The notes: generated by a model from the sequence alone, not told the origin. A stretch of DNA of 22,556 bases from Hofstenia miamia (GCA_900660155.1 CABFPE010000205.1:965980-988535), one strand, 5' to 3'. Shown: positions 10,790-19,923, counted from the stretch's first letter. Made by a program: numbers and translations.

Positions 10790-11330
10790 GTGAAATCCAT
10801 AAAAATAGTGGTGTCATAGGCTCAAGTGAGGAACTGGAAAAGTGAGGATTCCATAGATCACTTTAACTTTTCTGCCATTATATGTGTTTTCAAAGTAGGG
10901 TACTGTTTCCACTTCATTATTTTCAAATTGGTCAATAAGTTACTCAAAGAAGTTGGGAACAACAGTTTTAGGTAGAAATGCTAAGACTGATATTATCTTA
11001 TTTCTTTGTTGAAACATATTTACATGATGCTGAATAGCCTGTTTGATGTGGATAGACAATGTGATTTTTTAGTATTAATATCTAAAGGCATTAATTGCTG
11101 TTGATTAGAAATAGAAAATTATGGTTTCTGGAGTTAATGTCACCAATTCATTACATGATTTTAGTGCCTGATTGAATGAGCATTTAGAGGATGGTTGACA
11201 AAAATTCTTGGACCTAGAAACCATGTTCTCAAAATTCCTTGCATGAAACTCATATGCTGAATAATCTCTTTGCTATGAAACTCTGTGATCAAATATTTAG
11301 CATCCATTGTTGCCTGCACAATATTTCATG
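10790..11330 (-). pseudogene. possible remnant of a Mutator-like (MULE) transposase
   Basis: On the - strand, frames broken by stops contain 'LAFLP' followed about 30 residues later by 'VPYFENTYNGRK' (about 10885-10920). This resembles the conserved segment 'LAFVP...YFEDTYIGR' that I associate with MULE-type transposases carrying FLYWCH zinc fingers in animals. The catalytic part would lie upstream (higher coordinates), but the sequence between here and the LTR at 11340 keeps only short coding-like stretches. The 'LPRTNN' motif expected after it is not visible. The call rests on a single motif. Confidence 0.35.
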
Positions 11331-11335
11331 CACTC

Positions 11336-11339
11336 AAAT
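11336..11339. repeat. target-site duplication, left copy (AAAT)
   Basis: AAAT directly precedes the LTR at 11340 and the same AAAT directly follows the other LTR at 17415-17418. Ty3/Gypsy integrases typically make 4-5 bp duplications. A 4-bp match in AT-rich DNA has an appreciable chance probability, but it falls exactly at both independently defined TG...CA ends. Confidence 0.7.
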
Positions 11340-12466
11340 TGTAACATCCTCTACCAGGCATCATTACTGTTTATTTCTTGCTACTGTATAGCACTAGTTG
11401 TGTTTGTGCAGGTAGAGATTTACCTTATTATCTACTGCTTGGATTTTATCTCTGTTAACATAATGTAAATAGGTGTAACCAGTTACTATTTAGGTGATGT
11501 AGCCATGCAGTAGTTTCTCCAGTGATCAACAGTGGGCATCTGCCCAAAGCTGATCTCCACATCCAGTTTCACTAGCTCCTTCAATGTTCCATTCAATTGA
11601 TTTCCACACCACAGCTCATTGATACAATTTATGTATACCTTACCCTAGCTCAGTGCATACTCAAAGCATGACACAATTCGACTTAATCTCTAATTTGTAA
11701 AACTGTTTTATCTGCTTGCAACCTGACTTGTTACTAACTGCTCACTTGATATTACATGTAGCCATTACTGAAATACATTGGCGTTTCTAAACATATTAGT
11801 TTCAAGCAGTTTCCTAACCTACATTTATAAATTAATACATGTACAGTCACTTTATCAGTCATTTATTGGTCACTAATTTGGATCTAAAATAATATTAATA
11901 TATTTCCTAAGTTTTGGTCATCCAACCATTTGTTCTTAGTTAAATATTTTAATACATGTAGTAAGTGATCACTAGCTGACTAATCAAGAGAAAAACCCCT
12001 ATACCTAACTTATGTGCACTTTCATGATCTGGCACAGCGACCCTTGAATCATTCTCTGTGATGGATCCAGACCCCTACTAAACACCACTCGATTAGCTCA
12101 ACATCATATTAAGTAATCAAACCATTATAGTAGCACAAAATAAGAATTCTGAATAAAATTCTTTATCAATTGCTTACAGTATCTAATTCATGTTTATAGT
12201 AATTCCAGACAAGTACCTGTCGATTTCAAATTTAAACTTTTCTTCTGCCAAGATGGTGGCTAAAAATAATGGAATTGATTTCACCCCCTTGTTTTGCCAA
12301 AAGTATTGGGTTTTGACACATATTGTTTCTTGGTTGCATAATACAAATAAATCTAAATTAATCTAATTGATCTAAATACAATATTTCTAATCATTGTTTC
12401 TTCGATCTTATTCTTGCTCTGCTTGACATTTGCAGCTTATTTTTGATTTGTTTGGATGATGCTACA
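11340..12466 (-). repeat. 3' LTR of element E
   Basis: The 1127-bp copy aligns along its whole length with 16292-17414. On the - strand it starts TGTAGCATCATCC and ends GAGGATGTTACA. It differs from its partner by a 27-base stretch of partner sequence missing near 12305, an extra ~16-base stretch near 12113-12130, an extra ~12-base stretch near 11717, and many point changes. The point changes are strongly biased towards loss of CpG in this copy. Confidence 0.93.
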
Positions 12467-12480
12467 TGCCCTCCTCAGCT
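12467..12480 (-). promoter_or_regulatory. polypurine tract of element E
   Basis: Read on the - strand the bases just before the 3' LTR are AGCTGAGGAGGGCA, followed at once by TGTAGC. A purine-rich tract at this exact position primes plus-strand DNA synthesis in LTR retrotransposons. Confidence 0.75.
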
Positions 12481-12784
12481 TGCTCTCCATGTACCAATGT
12501 CTCCTCCTTCTGAATTATCAATTCAGCCTGTTGATCAGCCCATGTGGTTTTTTTCAAATTCGACTTGTTTTATCATCTTCAAGACTGCCTCTCATTTGGT
12601 TGTCACTGTATTGGCTATTTTAAGAATTTCGCCTCTCAAATGTCTTCTGCTATCAGTGTGATTTCTCTTAGTTCGTTGATTTTCTGCGAAAATATCTCAT
12701 AGTATTTCTGATATAGTTGTATCCCTTTGATTCCTATCATTAGTGTCATTTGTGCATCAGCCCTGCTTGTATGGTCTAGGTCTN

Positions 12785-13282
12785 TATTAAGTTTCATTTC
12801 GGGTACAAAAACTTCAGTGTTTTATTTAAAAAACGCAGTGTCACATACGTAACTTTTTTGGTCACACTCATAACCACAATATTTCAATTTTTCAAGTTTT
12901 GGTGAGCTTCGGCAAATTTTTTAACTTTATTCTTTCAATTATTTTTCCTGTTTAGCTTGAACACTTCACTAAAATCTTAAATTGCATTGTTCTTTGCACA
13001 ATCTTGTCCATGGCCTGTTACACACGGAACCTAACTTTTTTGGTTTGTAACTTAAATGTCTCGGTAAATAATTTTTTGTGGAAGATGTTTATACATGTTC
13101 ATATTTTTCATGATGTAATATGTTAACTTATTTATATCTGGAAAAAAAATTATTGAGCTTAAAATTAAATTTTTCTTCTCTACCTGCCACACATGCCAAC
13201 TTTCAGCAGATTTCTATCTTTTCCTAAAGGAAAATGATTTGGGTGATCTGTGTACTTGAGACTAGCCATATTTAAAAAACAG
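12785..13282. other. contig between two gaps, probably misplaced inside element E
   Basis: The 64 bases before the first gap (12720-12783) are repeated, apparently without mismatch, right after the second gap (13285-13348). The outer contigs therefore overlap each other and this segment lies between two ends that belong together. It is very T-rich and has an internal imperfect repeat: 'acgtaacttttttggt' near 12847 and 'cctaacttttttggt' near 13029. It has no coding signal that I recognise. It could be an insertion present in only one allele or another repeat copy. Confidence 0.6.
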
Positions 13283-13492
13283 NNTATCCCTTTGATTCCT
13301 ATCATTAGTGTCATTTGTGCATCAGCCCTGCTTGTATGGTCTAGGTCTTCCCTGACCTCATTGTCTTGGTAGAAGAACATAAATATAGAAGAAGCTGATG
13401 TTATCTCTTACTTCTTGTTAGGTTATGTTGTTTGGGTCGTTCTTGTTGATCCGCATCATCATTACGATTTTGAATCTTTTTGTCACGTCATA

Positions 13493-14482
13493 TTAATGGT
13501 ACTTTCTCTCCCAGATGTCTGTCCATACAATGTTGTTCACCCCAGAGAATAGCATTATTGCTTTTGGAGTCTGACTTTCTATTTCTTTCCTGAGATCTTG
13601 TAGTTGTATGTGAATAGGTTTCCCTTGTGTGTACGATTGATATGGTGTTATCATGCCTTCAATGTATACTCTCTCCCTGTTATTGTTTTTCAGCATTATC
13701 TCTTTTGACTTCTTATAGTCATCACACTATATTATTGCTTTTGCCTTTTTCTCTGTATTCACTTATGACTTATATTCATGCAAGAATGTTTTTGCGACTT
13801 TAATTTGTTTTGGTAGTCTCCAGCATGGAAGGACCATTGGTATTGCAATCATTTCCAGCAGTGTGCAGATTAAGATCTTTGTTTCAATTTGTATCTCAAT
13901 GTGTGGGTATGAACCTTCCGTTGTCAGTGCCATTGCTAGACCTATTGTTGCAGGGTAATTCATTTTCACTTCTGGGATGGTATTCCAGAATGCTTGTGTG
14001 AGTCCCCTTCTACTTAGTTTTAATCATATTACTTCTTTGATGTTTATTTCTTCCTCTCCTACCTTTATAGTTCTGTTAGCATAGTTGATGACACATCCAT
14101 TCTTTGCCAGAAAATCGTCACCTAAGATGACCTTGTATGGCAACAGATTGTTGTGTGTGTCCACCACCACTAAAGACTGCTCACATGTTGTGTTAGCGAT
14201 TCTCATCTGCACTGCGTTTATCATTCTTTTTGTATTGATATATTCTCCTGATGTGTTAATCAGTCTCTTGTTGCAGCTGTTCAAATCCTCTCATTTAAAC
14301 CCTAGCTTCATAGTGCATTCATCAATGATTATCAACATTGCTGCTCTGGTGTCAATTGTTGCCGTGGTCATCACTCCATTAATTGCTATCATTATCGTAT
14401 TTATTGTGTTGAGATTTGTCAGGATCATTATCAATGCATGGTTGTTATGAGTCAGTGCTCTAGCTAGTTTTCTGACTCCTTG
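13493..14482 (-). pseudogene. pro: broken aspartic protease and start of pol of element E
   Basis: Retroelement protease cleaves the Gag and Pol precursors. The frame overlaps the gag end by about 19 bases in the -1 register, as is common for gag-pol. The active site reads D-T-R-A (codons 14342-14353), where the family needs D-T/S-G-A, so the glycine is lost. The C-terminal protease motif ILGDDFL (about 14107-14127) with following NGCVINY is well kept. The frame continues downstream as a linker-like region to a TAA at 13493, interrupted by TGA at 14291, TGA at 14024, TAA at 13763 and TAG at 13727. No reverse transcriptase follows. The changed active site and stops make this copy inactive. Confidence 0.75.
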
Positions 14483-16094
14483 TCAGTTGGGAATGCTTCA
14501 TCCATTTCATCTCCTCTTTGCAGTACATCTTCCTCGTCATAATAGGCTTCTTTATCCCCAATTACGTTTATCTGCTTTGGGCAGTCCGGTTTTTGTGGCC
14601 TTTCTGTCTGCAACCATAACACTTGACGTCTTTCTCTTTTACCTTTCTAGTCTTCCCGTCTTTTCCTTTTACTTTTATTATTTTTTCTGGTTTCGTTTCA
14701 GTATAAGTTTTGTTTAGGATGCGTGGTTTGAGGTTGTTCCTCTATGTTGGTCCCTCTCTGTGCCATGCGGCCTTTTTGTATATTCGGGTGTTGTTTTCAA
14801 TGGTTGCTTGTATGTTGACCGCCTTTCTAATCATTCTTTCGAACTGTGTTCTATTGCTTTCAGGCATCCCCTTACAAATGTGCGAGAACAAATTGTATTT
14901 AGAATATCTATTTTCTCTCAAACTAAGCATTAGTAGTTGTTCAACTTGTTGCATGTAATTTTGAATGTCATTGGTTTTTCTCATTTTTGTCGCATTTAGA
15001 ATGATTCAGTTCTGATTTTTAAAACTTTCATTTTCATAGTAATTTATGAAATCTCTGATCAATAATTGGTAATTTCTTTTTGTTTCTGCGTCTAGGAGCA
15101 GGTAATGTTGAGAGGCTGCACCTGTTAAATATAATGGGAGTCTTGCTGCTGCTGCCTGTTGGCTCACTTTGCACTCCGCCATTGTCAATTCAAACATTTG
15201 TCGCCATTTGGTGAATGTTGGATTATAGCCATCTACCTTTCCATTAAACTTGGGTAGAGTTGCCTTACAAGGTATCATATTGCTAGTTTTCAGTTGTGGT
15301 AGAATTGAATTTTCATATTTGGGTTTCCTATGGTTTTTTACTGTATCTTCTTCTTGCAGTTGTTTAATCACTGCTTTAGTGATTTTGTTAATAATTTTTT
15401 GTTTCTCTGCATCTGAATCCTCGTCAGATTCCTTATATGTTACTTCTTTGGGAGTTGGTATTGGTGGTGCTTGCAACTCGCTTTCTTTTCTGGAATGGAA
15501 TTCTATTTCATGAGTTCGTGTGTTGCTCCTGTTTTCTTCTTCCATGAGCTGTATTAGTCTTAATTTGTCTTTCAGTTGTTCCAATTCTCCCGCTTGTAGG
15601 TTGTTGTCCTTGATTAGCTGCCTATTTGTTTTTTCCAGTTCTTGATTTCTTTTCTGCCATTGTTGGTTTTGTTCTAAAAACCTTTTGTTGGACTCTGACA
15701 ATTGGTGGGTGAGGATTTTGATCTAGTTTTGGAATAATTGGCTTTGTTCATCTAGTCGCATCTCCATATTTAATCTAATTTCACTCAGTATGGTTTCGTT
15801 TTGTTGTTCCATTTCTTTGAATTTATTGGTTAGTTGTTCTATTTCGTGTTTTAGGAGTGCTTCGTTTTCCTGGCTCTTCCTCAGCATATTGATTATGTCT
15901 GGTGGGTTTGTCTCTGGGGGATTCGTTTCTGGGGGTGAATTGAGGGATTGCAATTCCGTGTCTGTGGCTGAGTTCTCACCAAAGTATGGTGATGATCGTA
16001 TTGTTCTAGGGGTTACTGCCTTGATTGCAGTTTTCTTTGCGCTGCCTTTCTTACCTTTTGTCATTTTTCTCTTTGGTTTGTAGTGGTCTTCCAT
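14464..16094 (-). pseudogene. gag: broken gag of element E with CCHC zinc knuckle
   Basis: Gag is the structural and RNA-binding precursor. From the ATG at 16094 the order is: a Lys-rich start, a short repeat NPPETNPPD (about 15900), a long coiled coil (about 15880-15500), a capsid-like region with LPKFNG and a conserved Trp (about 15250-15180), a Lys-rich basic stretch (14630-14700), a zinc knuckle (14581-14621) and an acidic tail to TAG at 14464. In-frame stops lie at 15723 (TAG), 15006 (TGA) and 14742 (TAG), all within one otherwise continuous frame. In the knuckle, Cys-X2-Cys-X4-His is in that frame, but the last Cys is reached only in the -1 frame, so one base was lost or a shift is needed. 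The capsid part is a relative of the remnant near 1825-2230. Confidence 0.85.
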
Positions 16095-16274
16095 TTTTGA
16101 TAGCGATTCTGGGATCCTGTTAGAGTGCTTTGGTTTGGTTTCAGGTAATTCTCTCTCTTAACTAGTTGATTTTTCATGTAGCTGTCTGTTGCTTACTTTC
16201 ACTTTCACTTGTAGCTGTTGTCATTGTGTGCGGGTAGTTCCACTGAATGTTTCTTTTTAAGAATTGCTGTTCTT
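16095..16274 (-). other. untranslated leader of element E
   Basis: About 180 bases lie between the primer binding site and the gag ATG on the - strand. No reading frame of note is present. This is the usual place for a packaging signal, but nothing specific can be recognised. Confidence 0.5.
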
Positions 16275-16291
16275 GGTTGTCATGGTCGCCA
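16275..16291 (-). promoter_or_regulatory. tRNA-Arg primer binding site of element E
   Basis: Directly after the 5' LTR (ending ATGTTACA) the - strand reads TGGCGACCATGACAACC. The first 14 bases match TGGCGACCGTGACA, the complement of the 3' end of tRNA-Arg(TCG) including CCA, at 13 of 14 positions. The same tRNA is, to my knowledge, used by the mdg1/412 group of Ty3/Gypsy elements. There is no spacer between LTR and site. Confidence 0.8.
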
Positions 16292-17414
16292 TGTAACATC
16301 CTCTACCAGGCATCATTACTGTTTATCTCTTGCTACTGTATAGCACTAGTCGTGTTTGTGCGGGTAGGGATTACCTTATTATCTACTGCTTGGCTTTTAT
16401 CTCTGTTAATATAATGTAAATAATGTAACCAGTTACAATTTAGGTGATGTACCCATGCGGTAGTTTCTCCAGTGATCGACAGTGGGCATCTGCCCAAAGC
16501 TGATCTCCACATCCAGTTTCACTAACTCCTTCAATGTTTCATTCGATTGAGTTCCACACCACAGCTCATTGATACAATTTATGTATACCTTACCCTAGCT
16601 CAGTGCATACTCAAAGCATGACACAATTCGACTTAATCTCTAATTTGTAAAAGTGTTTTATCTACTTGTTACTAACTGCTTGTTTGATATTACATGTAGC
16701 CATTACCGAAATATATTGGCATTTCTAAACATATTAGTTTCGAGCAGTTTCCTAACCTACATTTATAAATTAATACATGTACAGTCACTTTATCGGTCAT
16801 TTATTGGTCACTAATTTGGATCTAAAATAATATTAATATATTTCCTAAGTTTCAGTCATCCAACCGTTTGTTCATAGTTAAATATTTTAATACATGTTGT
16901 AAGTGATCGCTAGTTGACTAATCAAGAGAAAAACCCCTATTCCTAACTTATGTGCACTTTCATGATCTGGCACAGGGACCCTTGAATCGTTCTCTGTGAT
17001 GGATCCAGACCCCTACTAAACACCACTCGGTTAGCTCAACATCGCATTAAGTAGCACAAAATAAGAATTTCGAATAAAATTCTTTATCAATTGCTTACAG
17101 TATCTAATTTGTATTTATTGTAATTCCAGACAAGTACCTGTCGATTTCAAATTTAAACTTTTCTTCTGCCAAGATGGCGGCTAAAAATAATGGAAGCAAT
17201 TTCGCCCCCTTGTTTTGCCAAAAGTATTTTTATCGACTGATACTAATCTCTCGTTTTTGACACATATTGTTTCTTGGTTTCATAATACAAATAAATCTAA
17301 ATTAATCTACATAATTGATCTAAATACAATATTTCTAATCATCGTTTCTTCGATCTTATTGTTGCTCTGCTCGACATTTGCAGCTTATTTTCGATTTGTT
17401 TGGATGATGCTACA
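16292..17414 (-). repeat. 5' LTR of element E
   Basis: The 1123-bp partner of 11340-12466 has the same termini. It would carry the element's promoter: 'caggtacttg' near 17133 (- strand sense) precedes the R region, with the conserved blocks in the family order. This copy keeps CpG at about 18 places where the other LTR has TG or CA. Confidence 0.93.
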
Positions 17415-17418
17415 AAAT
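17415..17418. repeat. target-site duplication, right copy (AAAT)
   Basis: AAAT directly follows the 5' LTR (- strand sense) and equals 11336-11339, supporting a single insertion event for the whole 6.1 kb element. Confidence 0.7.
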
Positions 17419-17850
17419 ATCCACTATCAAATATCCTGGTTCAATGTTCTTAGTATTGTTGCTCTGGAATTCTTGAATGTAATACATGTGTTTGGTAATG
17501 TCTGAAAATTAATATTAAGAAACTTTTCTTTCAAAGTATTATCTTGCAGTTATTACTAAATGCATGATGCTGACATTCAATGTATATAGGTTTCTCAATG
17601 TTCATGCTTTCCATTTTCTCCTTAAATTTTGACTTTTCAAAATGTATTACATTAGTTTTTCAAAATTTTGTTGATCTTACTACAGTGAGTGAATTTTTAA
17701 ATTCTCTAGAAACTATTATTATATTTCAAATGAGCCATTTATTACTTTCCACTAGAGTAATGTAAGACTAATATTAGGAAGGCATGTAATTTAGCATAGG
17801 TTTGTACACACTGTTAATCTGTTATCCATAGGCAGAAACAATAATAACTA
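17419..17850. other. AT-rich spacer between element E and the Penelope-like cluster
   Basis: No gene, LTR block or Penelope-like sequence is recognised. Two short + strand frames (17215-17505, half in the LTR, and 17580-17765) are hydrophobic, low-complexity translations of T-rich DNA and not credible genes. Confidence 0.45.
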
Positions 17851-17882
17851 AATATATATATATATTATATATATATATATTA
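17851..17882. repeat. (AT)n microsatellite
   Basis: An almost uninterrupted run of alternating A and T, broken by one TT step near 17865. It lies about 45 bp beyond the candidate ribozyme at the 3' end of the Penelope-like copy. Confidence 0.9.
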
Positions 17883-17923
17883 AGAAGTAATTATACTGAG
17901 CTCTGCAATATTCATTTTTAAAT

Positions 17924-17980
17924 GCTATAAAAATATAGACCGGTTTCGATTCTGAAAATCATCATCAGTAACAAATATGC
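17924..17980 (-). ncRNA. candidate minimal type I hammerhead ribozyme of the Penelope-like element
   Basis: On the - strand the conserved core pieces occur in order. Half of stem I (17975-17980) precedes CUGAUGA (17962-17968). Stem-loop II is GAUUU-UCA-GAAUC (17948-17960). GAAA (17944-17947) leads into a self-complementary stem III ACCGGU (17939-17944), then the cleavage-site C (17938), and the other half of stem I (17924-17928) with an internal loop. A stem III with no loop can pair only between two molecules, as described for minimal Penelope-element hammerheads that work as dimers. One extra U (17961) between CUGAUGA and stem II departs from the consensus and may reduce activity. Position 60 bases past the endonuclease stop fits an element-terminal (pLTR-like) location. 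Confidence 0.55.
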
Positions 17981-18039
17981 GGGGAAATAAATATTTACAA
18001 TTGACTACACTATAATAATACAAAATTACTGCATGCACA

Positions 18040-19922
18040 CTAGAATAAATTTAATGTTATCATGCTTTGTTGCTTATTTAGTAATTGATATTTCTTTGTT
18101 TGCTTGATGATTAAAGCTTCGCCTATTTTAGGATGTTGTGTTCTTAGTTGTATGTAAAAATTTTTTTCTTTAGCTTGGTGTTTATGCATAAATATTTCTG
18201 ATCTTAGGTGTCCGTTAATATGCTCCTTCATTCTTGTTACCAAATGTCGTTTTGTTTCCCCGACGTATGATTTTTCACAATCATCACATTTATAATTGTA
18301 GACAACAGAGGAAACTAAATTCTTTGGAATTGGATCTTTATTTTGGAACATATCTTTAGTTTTATACGATGTAAATATAGGAACGATCTTTGTCCATTTT
18401 AAATTTGTATTCATAGTTGTTATTTTCTTTTTTAAACTTTGAATTTGGTTACATACATAAGGAAGCTTTAAATATACATTGATCTTGGTTTCATCAAGAT
18501 TTTCTATTGTATTGTCTTCTTTGTTGTTTCAAAATAAAGTGTTTGAATATTGCTTGATTAATTTGTGCGGATAACCATTATCTTCAAGTATTTTAAAAAC
18601 TTTGTTGGTGGCATCTGTAAGGTGTTTGTAATTTGAGGATGTAAGTTTAGCCCTATTAAACAAAGCTTTGATTGTATTTATTTTGTATGCTTTGTTACAA
18701 TTTGAATGGTAAGGAATGTATAATCCAGAATTTGTCTTTTTTATGTACCAACTAGTTTCGTATATCTTAATAAAATTATGTACGCACACATCTAGAAAAT
18801 TTAGTTTGTTGTTTACTTGACATTCCATGGTGAATTGAATATCTTTAAGATGACTATTGAGATATTTTAGAAAATTGTTTGCTTCATCTTGTTCTTTAAA
18901 TATTGCAAACACATCATCAACATATCTAAAGTAACACTGTGGCTTGGTTATAGATGCTTCTTCAAAATTACTTTCAATGATGTCCATTGAAAATGCTGCC
19001 ATTGTTGGACTTAGGGCTGATCCCATTGCCATTCCTTCAATTTGGTTGTAAATTTTATTATTAAAGAGGAATGGAGTATTAAGACAACACATATTTAGTA
19101 ATTTTCGCAGTGTTTCATGACTAATTGAAATTTGCTCTTCTGGAATAAGTTTTATGATGTGATCAATTGTCATTTTTACTGGAATGTTTGTAAACAAAGA
19201 CTTAGCATCATAACTAACGAGAAATTTATCTTCTGTATTTGAATCAAAAGAATTTGATAATTTGGAGAGAAAATCAGGGGTGTCTTTCAAGTTGTACTTG
19301 GTTGGAATATAAGGTTTCAGTAACTTGTCAAGCCATTTTGTCAAATTTACATTTTGAAAATTCGTTGTTGATAGTATAGGTCTCATTGGAGGATTAGTTA
19401 CATCTTTATGAATTTTTGGGAGACCATATAGTCGACAAGGTTGTGAACCTGTACTTCTGAATTTTTCATAAAGTTCTTTGCTCAATTCCCCATTCTTCTT
19501 CATTTCTAGGAGTTTTTTATTAAATTTCTCTTCTTCTTTAATAAATTTTGATGAAATATTAGTGTTACATTCACTTTCAAATTTTGTTTTGTCATCTAAA
19601 ATTGTTTCCATCTTAGTTGTGTACATCGACTTATCCATTACTATAATTCCATTACCTTTATCAAATTTGGATATATATATTGAGTTATCTGAAGAAAGTT
19701 CTTTTAAGGATCTAATAGGAGTTTTTGCTTTTCTGGGTATTTGAGGGGGGATATCTCTACGCCAGTTTTCACAATCATTTGAGATTTTTTAATTGTGAAT
19801 TATATTACAGAAGAAATGTTCTCCGTCAATTCTCATTAAATTTGCTAGGCCAGCTCATGTTCATACCAAATGATAGTGCAGTTCTTCATCTTTTGTTAGT
19901 GTTCGATGTGATAGGTTTATGA
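18040..19922 (-). pseudogene. PLE copy 1: reverse transcriptase plus GIY-YIG endonuclease, broken
   Basis: The reverse transcriptase shows a sequence of PLE hallmarks: DKGNGIIVMD, RLYGLPKIHK (near 19420), RPILST, SYDAKSLFTN (near 19210), GMAMGSALSP (near 19025), the catalytic RYVDD (18913-18927) and LNFLDV. After a linker with LPYVC comes the endonuclease: VVYNY in place of GIY, a Cys-X2-Cys, SYVGETKR for YIG, and KEHI. A single in-frame TGA (18529-18531) separates the two domains in an otherwise continuous frame. At the N-terminal side this copy has a 27-base in-frame deletion near 19750, an 11-base deletion near 19833 that shifts the frame, and a 1-base deletion near 19885. All catalytic aspartates of the reverse transcriptase are present. 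The segment ends at a gap, so the start of the protein is missing. Confidence 0.88.
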
Positions 19923-19923
19923 N

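Larger units (their letters stand above)
12467..13492 (-). other. 3' part of the element E interior, degenerate coding sequence of unknown identity
   Basis: Reverse transcriptase, RNase H and integrase would normally occupy this side of the protease, but none is present. The - strand has a coding-like, helix-prone stretch (near 13285-13370, continuing in the same sense near 12650-12720 if the overlapping contig ends are merged), then several stops towards the polypurine tract. It may be a pol or third-ORF remnant, but I cannot assign a family. The interval includes the contig 12785-13282, which probably does not belong here. Confidence 0.4.
11340..17414 (-). mobile_element. structurally complete, non-autonomous Ty3/Gypsy-type LTR retrotransposon (element E)
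   Basis: The 6075-bp insertion reads on the - strand: 5' LTR (16292-17414), tRNA-Arg primer binding site, leader, gag (14464-16094), protease and a short pol continuation, polypurine tract, 3' LTR (11340-12466). It is flanked by AAAT. The interior is only 3.8 kb, of which about 0.5 kb is probably a misplaced contig. No reverse transcriptase motif (such as YxDD), RNase H or integrase triad is present. Gag and protease carry stops and frame changes. Everything needed in cis for mobilisation is recognisable, so it was most likely moved by an intact relative or lost its pol genes after insertion. The LTR pair differs by dozens of substitutions and several indels, so it is not recent. Confidence 0.9.

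Noticed and set aside
15250..16083. + strand frames of 87-97 codons opposite gag
   Set aside because: They are antisense shadows of the - strand gag frame, with composition typical of reverse-complemented Lys/Glu/Gln-rich coding sequence.
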